Assembly: GCA_024449915.1 (NCBI GenBank)
Contig: JAMZAV010000008.1
Coordinates: 1,240,001 to 1,304,000, forward strand
Direction of reading: 5' to 3'
Length of the DNA stretch: 64,000 nt
DNA from: Sweltsa coloradensis
Lineage: Eukaryota > Arthropoda > Insecta > Plecoptera > Chloroperlidae
Part shown: positions 41,896 through 55,235 of the stretch, piece after piece
Layout: each line of letters opens with the position of its first letter
How positions within the stretch are numbered: position 1 is the first letter of the stretch
Position numbers and translations under genes: made by a program
The notes under the pieces: model-generated
What the model was told of the DNA's origin: nothing
Databases searched by the model: none
Seen by the model: only the letters and a program-made list of their open reading frames with translations

Positions 41896-42513
41896 TTAAG
41901 GCTATTCGACCGCGTTTTTCGATTTTCCAAAATATGCTACCTAGTCAAAATATAGTGAATGGCTTTGAAACCAGGCTTTTTTAGAAAATCAAAACTATTT
42001 TTTCAAAATTTTCTGATCCGGTACACGGTTTATCGCCACCTCAAAATAATTTCAAACTTCAATTTGCCAAGGCACACCATTCAACGTAGGGTGTTATGTT
42101 TTTGTTACATTAATTTTCAACTGGTTTTCTAGAGGCAATTTTTTTTAACAATTGTCTTTCAAGCGAATTTTTTCGTTTGGCGGTACAAATCGGTACAAAA
42201 TACCGCCAAACGAAAAAAATCGCAGGAACGACAATTGTTAAAAAAATATTTTTTCTCTCAGTCAGCCTCTAGAAAACCAGTTGAAAATTAATGTAAAAAA
42301 AAAACACAACACCCATCGTTGAATGGTGTGCCTTGGCGAATTGAAGTTTGAAATTATTTTGAGGTCGCGATATTGGCCGTGTAACGGATCAGAAAAATTT
42401 GAAAAAAAAACACTTTTGATTTTCTAAAAGAACCAGGTTTCAAAGTCATTCACTATATTTTGGCTTGGTTGTATATTTTGGAAAATCGAAAAAACGCGGT
42501 CGAATAGCCTTAA
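41896..42513. mobile_element. Long palindromic MITE flanked by TTAA
   Basis: The whole 610 bp folds back on itself. TTAAGGCTATTCGACCGCG at the left end pairs with its complement at the right, and the match runs to a centre of about 15 bp between GTTTGGCGGTA and TACCGCCAAAC (near 42182-42204). Flanking TTAA suggests piggyBac-type mobilisation, which inserts at TTAA; that class is inference. Nothing is encoded. Confidence 0.85.
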
Positions 42514-43810
42514 TAGTAAATATAATAAAATTGACAGTAATGTAGACAATTAAAATTAACAATTATGTGCTTGGCATCAGTTTAAACAAAAATTGTTGGT
42601 AAAAAAACTATATAAAAACTCAACAATTAAACACATTAGGACCCACAATACAAACAATAAAACAACTAACGTTATAGGCCTAAATATTACTCACATCAAA
42701 ACATACTACATTTTAACCATTATAAAAACACACAGGATTTCAGTCTGCCTCAGATGATGGAATGCACAGACCTTTTGAAAAGCGAAATAACCCTCAAAAT
42801 ATATTATTTATCTATTATTTCGGACTATAAAAGCATACAGTTTATAGTCGATGGTTCCTTTATTTGAGTGATATTCAACAAGGAAAGTATCCATGGGGAG
42901 GCGTTCATCGACGCCACCAACCCAACCAAGCAGCAAGGTGAGATAAAATCCTGTGACGAGAGGAAGCGGTTTTAGGTCGTAAACTACATAATCTATCTTA
43001 GACTTTAGTTTCATAGCGTTGTATATTGACTCACAAAATGTTTCCTTCACCAGCTCCACCTAAACCAGGGTCCCAACATTTGTTTCGAGTTTCGTTCCAG
43101 ATCAACTATTGATTCTGAAGGGATAAAGTGGAAACTCATCAGTCGCTTGTTATTAGAGTTAATTGGGCGCTGCAACGATTTCCCTTCAGTGGAAACGAAT
43201 GAATACCTCGGAAACATGAGATCATCCCCTACACAGCTCTGTTCTAGACCCAGTAACAAGAACGAACGCGATCAAAATCACTCGTTACCTCAAACAAACG
43301 TATTTATTCATTTTTACACGTGCATGGTTTGCATTAAATGACATCACTCAAATTCCAATTTTTAGCGCGTTGAACCTCTGGTTGAACGTTGGAAATTGAC
43401 TATTTGGCCACCATACATAACTTTGTATAAAGCACACTCCTTAGTAAATTAAGCTAAATAAACACTTTTCCTCAAATTATATTTACTTGTGTGATAGTAA
43501 ATATAGTTTTCACAAATATCTTCAGATCCACCTGTGGACAAAAGAAAATCACCGAGTTTCGCTGCAGTTCTGTAAGTATTATCATATTCCCCCTTTCATA
43601 TCACCCCCAACACTGATGAACAAATTATTATTAATTGCAAATTAAAACTAATTCGTGTCTCCACAACGTTGAATAAAATGATTTTGACCGATAGAGGAAG
43701 CCTACAGTTTGTGCGTTTGCGAATAGTATCGATTATCATATTCGCATGAGACGTAAAGCCCTACATCAGCCAATCAATCTTAAATAGCTGTTGTTTATTC
43801 CCTCCCTACT
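42514..43810. other. Unassigned stretch
   Basis: Minus-strand frames at 42808-43059 and 43047-43259 overlap and are ATG- or near-ATG-started, but neither has a recognisable motif. Confidence 0.3.
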
Positions 43811-43945
43811 TGTAGCCACGAAAACCGTGGTCCCTTCATGCACCTTGAGCGTCCTGATTGTAGCCTCGTATAACGTGGTCCCATCATGCACCTTGAGCGT
43901 CCTGATTGTAGCCTCGTATAACGTGGTCCCATCCCATCGTGTACG
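43811..43945. repeat. Tandem repeat, 48-bp period, 2.8 copies
   Basis: Units start at 43811, 43859 and 43907, with TGTAGCCTCGTATAACGTGG and TGCACCTTGAGCGTCCTGAT in each. The period is a multiple of three, so the minus-strand frame gives a 16-residue repeat (TTLYEATIRTLKVHDG). The frame is only 68 codons and has no other sign of being a gene. Confidence 0.9.
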
Positions 43946-45654
43946 CTCCACTGCTCTCAACTGATGTAACACGGTGTGTCATTTTTGTGGAGAAGCGGCA
44001 ATTTAACACCTTTACCTCTGCCACAATACAAATGTTCAGTCAGTGTGTCGAGAACTACATTATACATTCATGTTATGGAAATTATGCTTGAATAGTCACT
44101 TGCGCATACCCCACCTGCACTAACTGTACCAGTGTCAATTATTCAGGTCTAAGTATTTCTGTACCAATCGTGGGACAAAGTCTGAGCAAATTTGCATCTT
44201 GCTGCAAAACATGTAAAGCCTTGTCCTCGGCTTAAGATTGGTTGGAAAGCTTAGCACAAAATATCCTCGCCTTCACTTTTTTCGGTTAGAAATGTTTTCT
44301 AAATCCAGCTACATTAGCCCGCCCGCGCTGGTTGGAAATGTTACTTCGTTTGTAGCAGGCGGGGGTACGGCACTGGAGGATTAAAAACACTAAACACATT
44401 TGTAGCTGATAGGGGTAGCTCATGTTTGCGATATCGCTGGTTACCAGCAAGCCTCCTATGAAACAACCCTTGGACACTCCCTCCTGACACTCACAAGAGG
44501 AGCAACTATACGAGGTGTGTTGGGAGTGCCATGCGAGCACTCTACGCGACAATGTTGGCTGCTCTGGCCGTGCTTTACACATAATTCTCAGCGGGAAATT
44601 GCTCCTTTGACAGCAGAAAACTACAATAGAGTTTCCGCGAGCTGGTCAGCTAGCCAGTCTGAGTAGTTCTCGGTCTGTGTGGACCGGGCGCTCTATTTGC
44701 ATCGCGAGCATGGCAGGCCGCGCTCTCTCTCTCACACTCGAACCTACGACACGCGAAGAATATTATACGGTGATGCGTTAACACTATTAAAACATCTTTT
44801 AAGAACAGATGAATCCATTTCATAAAAATACATTTCCAACGCATCTACTTAATTGCGAATTTTCAGTTGACACTTTTCTCATCTACCGAAAGCTTTCCAA
44901 TAATTAAAAGTAAATACCTTCGAATTGTTGCAATGCTATTTTCTCAAATATCAATCAGTATCTTTACTTTTCACTCTGTTCTGAGCCAATATTTTTACAA
45001 TGGTCTCATGGCTGCCGACAGTCGATATATATTTAATTTCAGATTTTATCGGACATAATTATGTAAATATATTATTTTTCAATGTTGCCTTTTTCCGCGA
45101 ATAATGTATATATTACACATATTTACTTATGATATGTTGTATCGTCGCTAAATTTAGCAATATTAAATCATATGATAAATAAGCTAGTTAGAACCGATAA
45201 ACTGATTTTCACAGAACCTTTATATTTTATATTACTGAACAAATACGGAACCGAAATCGTTGTCTGAAACAACGGAAAAGCGAGGTGAACTAAAAATCAC
45301 CTTGCTTTGATGGACTGTCTGCAAGCACACTGAGTCTTGTTTACACTTCGCAAGCAAGTTTGGACGTTTACTCTCTTGCAGTGGACCGACCGACCGATCG
45401 CTGCTATGCTCTGTTTGGAAGGAAGAGACTACTTCCCCTCAAGCAGTAAATAAAGTCAGTCAACAGAGGATGTGAAGTTGATTTATATAGTCCGTCTATA
45501 TACTTGACTTGTGTGCGTTTGTTTTGACCTATAGCCTTTACGACGCAGTTTTGTTTTTGGACACTTATGTTGAAATTATTGATTAAGACGAGGGAGCAAA
45601 GTGACTTGAGTCTTACCATTCAACTTAGATGGGACTTTGTCTGTTTTGAATCTG
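43946..45654. other. Unassigned stretch
   Basis: 44480-44760 is GC- and CpG-richer than its surroundings and might contain a promoter. No exon could be supported. Confidence 0.3.
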
Positions 45655-45800
45655 TCTGAGTGAGTGAGTGAGTGAGTGAGTGAGTGAGTGAGTTCGCTCC
45701 AGAACGGCCGAACTGCTGATCAGATTGCGCTGAAATTTTGATTTTTGAATATACATTCGGGACCATTCCTCAGGGTGCAGTTAACATTTTGAGCAAAATT
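45655..45800 (+). repeat. (GAGT)n microsatellite joined to a HINE-related word
   Basis: About ten GAGT units to 45693 run into TTCGCTCCAGAACGGCCGAA then CTGCTGATCAGATTGCGCTG. This resembles the accession-plus-conserved-word layout (pattern: turn to a GAT..GATGAAA-type word) seen in the HINE-like copies. It is a weak relative at best. Confidence 0.4.
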
Positions 45801-46124
45801 AATTTCGTTTTAAACTCAAAAGAAATAATAAATTGTTTATAGGCTAAGAATGTCACATTTAATTTAACGACAATGGCTTTTGTTCATGAACCAATCATTT
45901 TTATCAAATCATGTTTAGAATGTCAGGCGGTGAATGCATGATGTAGATACCAACTTTTAACGAATCTCCACGCTCAAGGTTACCCAAAAATTCCTCTTGG
46001 AGATTGAGTAAACCTTGCATTAATCTTTGCTTTAGTATTTCGAACTGGCTATGTTTTCTATGGTATTGTATGGATTTCAAAACACGTTCTATGTTTTTGT
46101 AATACAATCTTGTAATTACAAAAT

Positions 46125-46203
46125 CTATCCCGACCGAGGTTTGAACCCGGGTCTCCCACTTTCCAGGTATTAAGGCGCCCTAGCCAACAAGACTAGGAGA
46201 ACG
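46125..46203 (-). repeat. tRNA-like sequence (SINE head)
   Basis: Minus strand: an A-box-like TTGTTGGCTAGGGCGCC, then CCTGGAAAGTGGGAGACCC, then a B-box-like GGTTCAAACC. The middle resembles the 5933 SINE (CCTGGAATGTGGGAGATCC), so both probably derive from the same tRNA. It is not a complete cloverleaf with good stems. Confidence 0.55.
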
Positions 46204-46334
46204 CCAAAGTCGTTAGACTCGTGAGCGAGCCATGTGTTGGGTACCCATTTACATTTGAATTTGAGTTTAGTGATATATAAAGTAGAGATGATATGGTTTT
46301 GAGTTTAGTTGGTATTGGAGCGCGACAACTGTAA

Positions 46335-46650
46335 GACCATAATGCGCAACTCTGGTCTATGATAGGCTAGAGAGGAAAGACCCATGCTGGCTAGATCCAG
46401 CCTTAGGAAGGGGGAGGACAGGGAATGTTCCCGGGAACTCAACATATAATGCGCCACTTTATATAGCCTATAGTAAATGACTCATGCTGGCTAGATCCAG
46501 CTTAGGTAGGGGGGAAGGGAATGTTCCGTATCAACACATAATGTGCCACTCTACCCTATAATGGGCTATAGGGAGGAAAGACCCATGCTGGCTAGATCCA
46601 GCCTTATAGGTATAGGGGGAGGAAAAGAAATGTTCCCGGGTACTCAACAC
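46335..46650. repeat. Tandem repeat, about 100-bp period, 3 copies
   Basis: CATGCTGGCTAGATCCAGC recurs at 46383, 46484 and 46584. Each unit also has GGGAATGTTCC, CAACA-AATGYGCCACT and GGCTATAG words. Small indels separate the units. Confidence 0.88.
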
Positions 46651-46809
46651 AAGGCTAGCTCATTCGTCTAACAACGACTCAGGCGTTTTTCTAGTAAATA
46701 AATTCGTATTTGTAATAACGGTTAAGTATAACATAAAAATGTTGTAAATGGAGTGTTAATCATATTGCAATTCATTATATATTTAACGTTTGGGTTGTAT
46801 ATTTTTTAG

Positions 46810-47220
46810 TGGTGTGCGGGTACCCGAAATTTCGCATCGTGTCGGTTATTTGGGGTCCAGGCCATTCCAGTTGTAAAAACGCTACCTGCTTTTCGTGTAA
46901 CAAAAATTTATTTTGGGGGAATGGTGGAGGTGCCGGTCCAGGATTTTCAAACTTTTGGTGGAGGCGCCGGTCCTGACAACTTTTAATTTATATTATACAA
47001 AATGCAATTCAGTGGAATTCCAGACAATAGAAAATGAATAGGAAGAAAACCATTATGCAATATTCTTCACAAGTAAATTAATTCAATTATTCATGTTTCG
47101 TGTTTACATGCAGAACTATAACGGCCGTCTTCACCACACCCGACCCGACCCGAGAACTCTAAGCAGTTTAGAACCCGAACCAAACCCGACTGTCAAAACC
47201 TCTACCGGACCCTCACTGTC
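46810..47220 (+). repeat. Interspersed repeat, partner of 27245-27612
   Basis: Carries the GGTGGAGGTGCCGG word at 46923 and a second, GGTGGAGGCGCCGG, at 46957, so this copy has a local duplication of the word. The flanking blocks match the complement of 27245-27612. A CCCGACCCGACCCG run lies near 47142. Confidence 0.6.
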
Positions 47221-48499
47221 CTAATATTTTTATTTTCTGTTGCACTTAAGTAACTAACTTAGCAAAATATTGATGAAGACACCTTGTCAACCACCCTATT
47301 TTATTGTAGCCCGATGGGCGACTACACAATTCCCGCACACAGCTTGTTTGCCGAGTTATTGCACCTCTAATAAGGTTTGCGACATTCCAGAGAAAATAAA
47401 TATGAATTTTGCTTGAGTACATCATACATCATACACATTTCCTATATTATAGCGGGCGTGTGAAATTTGAAGCATTGCTAAGATGATCTCTGAACCTGAA
47501 TATGCCTACGATGAGCGATGAATGTTTTCCCCGTATCTACAGATTTATCGTTTATTGGCAATCCGTATATTCCCGTATAAAATAACGTCTTTAAGATGCG
47601 TAGGAAAAAAAACGAGACGTGATTTCAAAGAATGGTAAATCCTTGATTAAGCTGTATTAGGAGCGATTGTGTGATACGCCGTATTTTATCAATAGGGTGC
47701 TTAGAAGGTATTATTGGATTATAATACAATATACGCCAAGCTGCGAAGATGAAGTATCACGCCTCACGGACACATTTCTTATCTCGAATTCTCCGAAGCT
47801 GTGATTGTTGATATATAACGAGGAATCCATTCCCCTTCCCCTTAGTGTACATACACACTTCTGGGGATCAATCAAGAGGCATTCTCAAAGTTGAAAGCTC
47901 TCGTAATCCTAGGACGTTGTGTATACGGCCGAGTGATTGGAAATGTTGGGGCTTTTAATTTAGGAACACCGTGCAATTCGTAAGTGGCGACGGCTTTAAG
48001 ATTTAATTGCATGCTCTTAAGGGAATTAAACCCTATTATTAAACTTGTCAAGTCCCTTTCGGCAGCGCTTCTAGCATCTTATCTTCTTTCTGTGTCAAAC
48101 TGTCAATGAAGCAAATTAGTTTCGATAAAAGGCAACTGAAAGTTAAAAACGAAAGTTAGAAAAGTTGAATCGCGCTGGCGCAAGTGCTGGGAGCCGGTTG
48201 CCACGTTATAGGCCTTCATGGAAAGTGTACTTTGCGTTGATTCCTGCTTCCGATACAGATGGACCAAGGTTCAAACACCACTTGCAAGTAGAAAATTTTG
48301 AACGCATAAACTCAATATACAAATTATAATAACGTAGGTATCTAAAAATTGTTTTTACAATAATGTCGATATAAACTGTAATAACACATTTCAGTAGTCG
48401 CACTTGTAGTTACGAATAAATAATTCATAACGATTATTTCTTTTTTGTTTGCTAGTACAATGTTACCCGGCATGTTAGCAGTTGAACAGGACTGGCAGG
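47221..48499. other. Unassigned stretch
   Basis: No gene or repeat is supported. Confidence 0.35.
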
Positions 48500-48710
48500 G
48501 GTGGCTTAAGCGTAAAGCGCGAGACTCGGATTCGGAAGGTCCCGGGTTCGAATCGCGTCGAGACCGGCAATCCTGTTTGAAGGTTTTTCCCGAGGTTCTC
48601 CTCAGTCGTTAATGCGAATGCAAGGGATTGAGTCCTCTTAAACAGCTCTCGGACATCCCTTCATAATTGTCCTAACTCCAATATACCTAGTTAGTCACCT
48701 GAAGAGGGTC
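48500..48710 (+). repeat. tRNA-derived SINE, + strand copy
   Basis: GTGGCTTAAGCGTAAAGCGC is the A-box half and GGGTTCGAATCGCGTCGAG the B-box. The body GGCAATCCTG, CCGAGGTTCTCCTCAGTCGT, TAATGCGAATGCAAGGGATT and a CCTAGTTAGTCACCTGAAGA tail match the 35281 copy. It is the best-preserved copy in the window. Confidence 0.8.
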
Positions 48711-51700
48711 ACATCGGTTAGCTCTGATATGTACCCTACAGCGGTCAACTGGGCACTGGTCTGGTAAATCAAGGATTCTTGGTTCAAATCATATAGTGAG
48801 CATGTTTTATGTACTTGTATCGTTGCCTAAATATGATGGGTACATACTCTACTACTAATCATTATGGTATTATTATTGAGAGTATAAAACATTGGTTTTA
48901 GGCAAATTTGTTGTTCGCACAGCCGACGTGCAACAACAGTTTTTAGAATTTTGAACATATTCCGAAGTTGGAATATTGGATCTGCATTAACAATTACCCA
49001 AATTGTTGTTTTAAAAATAATTCGTAAAAAATAAATTGTTTACAACGAATTTGATTTTTAAAAAATCCTAATTGACATGTTCTGATTTTTTTTGTTATTA
49101 AGACAAAAAAAATATTGACATTTCATGGCCGTAGGGCTGTCTTATGTATGCTTTGTTGCCAACTTTACTAAGTTAAATTCGTTGGATGCATTTGGCCGAG
49201 TGAATAGCTATTCTAACTGCCATATATGTCCATTCACCTAGAATGTGCATCGGATTAAGTGACTTCCGTGAGTGGCGAATGTTCGTCAGCCTGTAAAGAA
49301 ACTGAGGCTATCAAACCATGATTAATAATTGCAATTGTTTCAGAGCGAATGTGTAAGGACTAAGGAATCACTAGCCGATTCGCTTAGCTTTTAATGAAAT
49401 TTCAGAAGAAAATTTGTTATGTATTACGGATTGATTTTTAGCTTTTCAGTTCTCGATTAAAATGGCTTGGTAGTTTTATGATGAGGATAATCACAAAGGA
49501 AAAGTTTTTCACTTTGAAGCACATCTCGTTTGTGTAAGTCTTCTATGGACGTAATGCTCCCATGTTTCCGCGGGGGGCAACAGGGGTACGTGGCAAACGC
49601 GCGGTTTTAATTACACATGAACAATTCGCAAACTGAACATGCAAAATTTGTCTGAATGTGATTTTGAAACATCCACAGCAAAATGAAATTATGCCTTCAT
49701 TACACTAATTTTACCGTAATGGTTTTAATGTGTGTTTTTTTTTCAAAAAAATATTACAAGTAGGCCTACTACAATATTGGACTCATAATATCTCACATTT
49801 TTCATTTAATTCCTTCTCAAATCAATTGAGTTCAAAATATTGCGAGTATTTTAGTCGTGGATAATACCATTGTAGGTTTGTCTTGGATCTGTGGTTTCTT
49901 GCAAAACAATCCTGAACGTTCACTAAATGAAAATTGGTTCCAGTCACTCTCACAAACTGAACGTGGAAGTTTTACTGTCAAGAATGTGACTAGAATTGTG
50001 GGCAGTATAGTTTAGTAGTATAGTATATTTATTAGCCTCTTTTGGTTCATATATACATTCACATAATATATAAATGAGTTGAACATTTGAGTTGTCAGAT
50101 TATTAATATTTATAATAATGAGATAAACTTAAACCATATAAAACATTATATGACATAATAACATAATTTAAATTTAAAAAATTGGGAGTATCATTAAAAA
50201 TCCATCAGTAACCTTTGTTTAATTTAGATTTGATTTTGAGAAGCCAATTTAAACTCCTTTACTGAATGGTGTGATCCAAGTTGTCCGGTATGATGTAAGA
50301 CGGTGTAATACAGAAAAGTGTTTGACGTTGAGGTGTGCGCCTAGGGCGGTGTTCAGGCAGAGGTTTGAAGGCAATATCGCCGAGTCCGGGTGCTTGGGTG
50401 GGCTCTTGAGAACAGAGGGAGAGTGGCAGAGTATCCGGGGTGTGCACGAGGATCCTGTGCTATAGGGTAGAAGTGATGTGGAAGTAGTTGGGTTCGAGAC
50501 CTGGCACTGTCAGCTAGCGTCGACGCCGTTTCTTGTCAAGATACTTTTAACTTATTTCGTTGTTGATTGTATGTCTCTGTTTTAAAATGTAATTATGACA
50601 AGGATAACAATAAATAATAATAATAATAATAAATAATATACGTGGACACCCAGGTTGAACCAAGTGTTTTGTGATTGCTAACCCAAGGCATGTTCCACCT
50701 AAATAAGATATGTGATTGTCAAGGAACGCTACGCCCCACTCCGATTTATGGGTAATCGAGACGAATATACCTTGTCCTGGTCCACTGTTTTGATTCACAT
50801 TTCATGAGCAAAGCGCACCTCCAGCTCGCTATGAGATGACGTAGATCTTGCCTAGCGCTCGAGATTCCTAGACGAGGAAGGCTCGCTCAGTCACATCTGA
50901 TTAGCGCCGAGGCTCCGAATGCTCAAAGGAGGAATGGACATATGCGACGTGACGATGTGAAGCCAATCGAATTCGTTGCTCGGATGTTTAAAAATAGAAA
51001 AGTGTGAAATGTCAAGTCAAGTCAAGCATCAAACTAAACATTGCAACTTCCGAGTACGGGAATGTCATTGCACTTTCTATTTGTAATATTTCAAGATAAT
51101 ATTGTCTTGGGAATCAAAGTCCTACGATACTGTGTGTGTGTATATCATCTTTGCCCTTGGCACATTTCTTGTCGGGAAAAGTATTTGTTTAATTGAGTTA
51201 ACTTAGTGTGCAAGCAACTCCAACTGCTGCAGAGCTAGGTTACAGGCTACTCGTCGGAGGAATGCTAATGGGCATCTGCACTGTCGTCAACAAGTACTGA
51301 ACACGTTTCAAAGTAAATTATGACTGAATTCCCTAATGTCTATATACTATTCAAATTTCAACATATTCCACGAGAAACAGTAATACTTTTACATTTTATA
51401 TAGCATTTATTACTAACAATAATGACTTATGGTAATGCTATTCTCTCTTTAACTTATTTAAAATACTTAGTCGCATGCCTCTGAAATGCAATTTTTGTCA
51501 TATCAATAAACACGGATTTTTTAAACGTTTTTCTTCGCGGTTTACGAATTGCACATTATAGGCGTGCGTACTCGTCGAAAAACGTCTAATCTCTACAATA
51601 ATATAGAAAGAGTGAAATAGAATGCACTGCTAGAAAGAGGTCACTACCATAGTCGTGAGTCCGTTTGTTTAACGCGTGCCACCGGTAGGTAATCCAGACC

Positions 51701-54185
51701 GAATGTTTCCAAGGGTTTTCGCAATCAAAATGTGGTGGTAGGATTTAGTCCTGCACAATAGCCCTAGGATATTCCCTCTCACCACACACCTTGTAACCTG
51801 ACTAAACATGTATTTGAGGTACCGCGGCGGCCTCATGACTATATCCTGGTAAGTCCAGCCAGCTCGAGCTGGAATACTATTGGGACGCTAAGCCGGATCA
51901 TCTGGATTTGAGATCCAATTTGAACAAATGTATTATTATTTTTGTCATATCGCATCATAGCCATAAAAAGCTGGATTGAGGTGAGTATGAGCGTAAATCC
52001 GGCTTCACGTCTATCCTATTTCGCGTCGAACCACCGCATTCATTTCTTTTTATTGAATAATAATAATAATAATATGCACTCAGTCCAGAGGTGATAAATA
52101 AAACTAAGGGATTTTATTCAACGAGCTTCGTGCACTTTGGTTCAAAAGGTATTTAATTTAAATTAACTTTATTTTTTAAACCTCGTCAATATGAAGTAAC
52201 TCTTTTATTCAAACTGTAATAGTGATGTGTCACACTTGCGGACGGAAGTAAATCAAGGGTAGGACATAACACAACAGCCTTGAGATGCAAATACAAATCT
52301 ACTATGACTTCTACAGCTGAGGGGTTTGTAAAATTAAATTATGGGCAAATAATTCAACTACAATTGCATTTTGAGTTCCTTTTGAGGGACGCCAGTGGCA
52401 ACGGTTTTTAATATTCAGCTTGGGCTTGCACAGTCGACTAACATCGCAGATGTCCAAAACTTGGCAGATGTCATGAAAACAGAAATTTTGACTTCTATGG
52501 ATAATACCTCAAATTGAAGATAAAAGAACACAAAACACAACACACAACAACAGAACATTTTTTTTTTTTGGGGGGGGGGGATTTAGATTTCGTTAAAAAG
52601 TGCAAAATGTCATTATTTTAATTTTGTTATCACTAATGAGCAATACTATATGATCATTACACTTTTCGGACAGTGTGCTAGTTTACATAGTTTCTTCGAC
52701 CCCATGGACCCCATGTGGCTGCAAGATATTCGGTACGAGTACGACGCCACGTGAATGCCACGCTTCTGTTAATATCACAAACACTACGATTCAGCTCTTC
52801 AAACCAAGACTCTCTCGAAAAAACTTGCCGGTTTCGAGTTCCTTGTTTGTTACTCTTTCGCGGTCGTCAAACTTAGATGCAATCTCTACGCCATTGAGAA
52901 TTGTTTCAAACTTTCGAATTTTGGTGAAAGAATTCTAAACTGAACTCGAATAAAATACTTTGAATAGGAAATAGTTTCCAATATATTCACACCCTATTTC
53001 TTTTCTTCGCATTTCTAATTTGAACATCTTGCCATTCATATCCACTTTTCCGTTTGAATGGTGCCGTGTAGATGGTATGTATGAGATGAACATTATCTTA
53101 TTGCTCTTATTTCCTCTTTCCTCTCTACTTTCTATCTCGAGACTTCGGGAATATCTTTTCAATTTTACATCTAAGGATATCGATATTCGTACGCGGGCGG
53201 TGTGACTTGAGTTGGGGCTCACCCCATTGAGGTGGTCTTTGGTTTATCACTTTTATCCTCATCCATCTCTCAGGAGCGAATGATCATCCATCTTCTGTAC
53301 GTGCATGGCCCACCACACCAATAAGATATTTTCAATTAGTTCTGTTTCAAATTGTTCGTGTTCTGATAACAGGAAGGTTCCCCATGCACCGATAGTGGTG
53401 GCTCATTGCTTGCGTACGCTCTGACAATCCCTCTCGACTGTCATCCTAATTAGTTCCCTGAAGAGGGGCAAGACAGGATCTGACTATAAGTTTGATGCAG
53501 TCGTGTTGATGATCGACCGCCTGAGACAGCCCCGGACATTCCTGCCAACTACTCACCATCTCGACTCAGTTGCAGGTTATATATTTATAATCGCGAGACG
53601 CTACGCCAGACGAGCAAGACGAGCTGTCATCCTCTCTCCTCTCCTCTCCTGTACCCCTCTTGATTTGTCAAATTGCTAACATGGAAAGACACTTCGCGAA
53701 AGTGCAGGCTAAATTAAGTAAAGGAATTCCTATGTAGGACGAGCTTCCACTACGTTGCTTCGGTAAAACCATTTGCTCAAATGCATTTTGTCTGTCCACC
53801 GCACATCGGTCGTGATTGGCATTGGATAATGACATTGGCGTAACATGCACCTCGGTCGTTGGCGTCGTGCCTAATGTGACGATTGGCCGCGACATCGTCT
53901 TGCAGGCGAATTATAATTCCCTGGTTCTCATTAGACAACACTATACTGAATTACCTTTATTTAGTGTCTAGGGTAGCACGTTGATTCTAACGTTTCATGC
54001 AAAGTTGTGTCTGGATGAGTCGTTAATAAACTAAATCCTGAATCCTGAATCTGTCCACTAAACGAGTTTTGATGTGTGCTATGTATAGGCCTGTCGCTTT
54101 TAGTGTGAGTGAGCTTTAGTATATCGCCCAAATATCCGAAATAGGAATTGGAATCATTGAAAGGGTAAACGATTTTGATTGTAGT
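48711..54185. other. 5.5 kb with little recognisable content
   Basis: A tRNA-like TTCTTGGTTCAAATCA occurs at 48778. A T9G10-type homopolymer junction sits near 52557-52580. CCTGAAGAGGGGCAAG at 53459 resembles a SINE tail. No frame is convincing. Confidence 0.35.
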
Positions 54186-54544
54186 ACTAAGCTTTCGCTA
54201 ACCATTTTTCAGTGGTTGAACATTGATAAGTTTTATGGTAGCGTTGCTCGCGCCAAATATCACGAAAATATATAATTAAAAATCGAAAAAAATCGTAAAT
54301 GTACGATAATGATAAGAAATATTTGATCGATTGTACCAAAACATGTGGCAAGTCTAACTAAGTTCAGAGATTTCGAAGGTCTCCTCAAATTTTCATCAAG
54401 ATCGCATATGACGTTTGCCCGGTAGAGCGCGAACAATCTGACAAAAATACAAACAAACAAAAAAACAAACAAAAACAAAAAAAAACACCCGAGCTAATTT
54501 TTTGGGGGGGTCGGTGAAATTGAAGTATTTGCTTCGCTCATCCA
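54186..54544 (-). mobile_element. HINE-like element, copy G (subfamily 2)
   Basis: Close relative of 39462-39964 in the opposite orientation, sharing TTTCGAAGGTCTCCTCAAAT, CATCAAGATCGCATATG and CCCGAGCTAATTTTTTGGGG. It ends GCTTCGCTCATCCAA. The minus-strand 3' end is GCTTAG followed by T, a variant of CTAG. Confidence 0.5.
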
Positions 54545-55235
54545 ACTATTGTGGTCATTCTTACAAAATGTAACTTATTTGTGATTATTTCTTAGTTTAA
54601 AACAGTTGCTTGGTCTGTATCTATGTAAACCGAATATCTTGGTACAGATTGATGGGAAGGTATGAATTAAATCACCATTCGAACGTGCATCCCTTATTTT
54701 TAGCAGAGCCTACAGTGTTGACAATTCTCTCCTGTCAGTTGACGTGACGTTATTTGTCGTGCTTGTACTTGGCATTAATCACTGTAAATTCACAAAATAT
54801 CAAAACGGTATTTTTGTCTTAATAGTATAATTAATTTGAATAGAGCCGTGTGACGCACCTCAGGGGAAACGTCTGGCTGTTCATGTCGAGAGCAGCCGCC
54901 GACTTACAAACGAGGAGCACAACACATCTCAGTTTGAGTCGTGAGTAGACGTGACTTTTGATGACCTATTGAGTCGGACTATCTATTGGACTGCCTCCAA
55001 CAATCACTTCTTCTCAAAGAGAAAACATTTTATTTTTATAATTTTGGTCCACGTCCATTATTATCATAAATGCATCGGCTTGAATTGAGACGTCTACGAG
55101 CTACGCGGAATTATGTTATATTGTGTTTCTGACTACGTAATCTTTAATACAAATCTTTCGTAGGATGTCCGCTATAGAAGGGTTGTTCATTTAGTGTTTG
55201 GTGGAGCGACGAGAACAAATTTTCCATTGCTGTTA
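54545..55235. other. Unassigned stretch
   Basis: 54840-54960 is CpG-richer and might be part of a promoter. Nothing else is supported. Confidence 0.3.
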
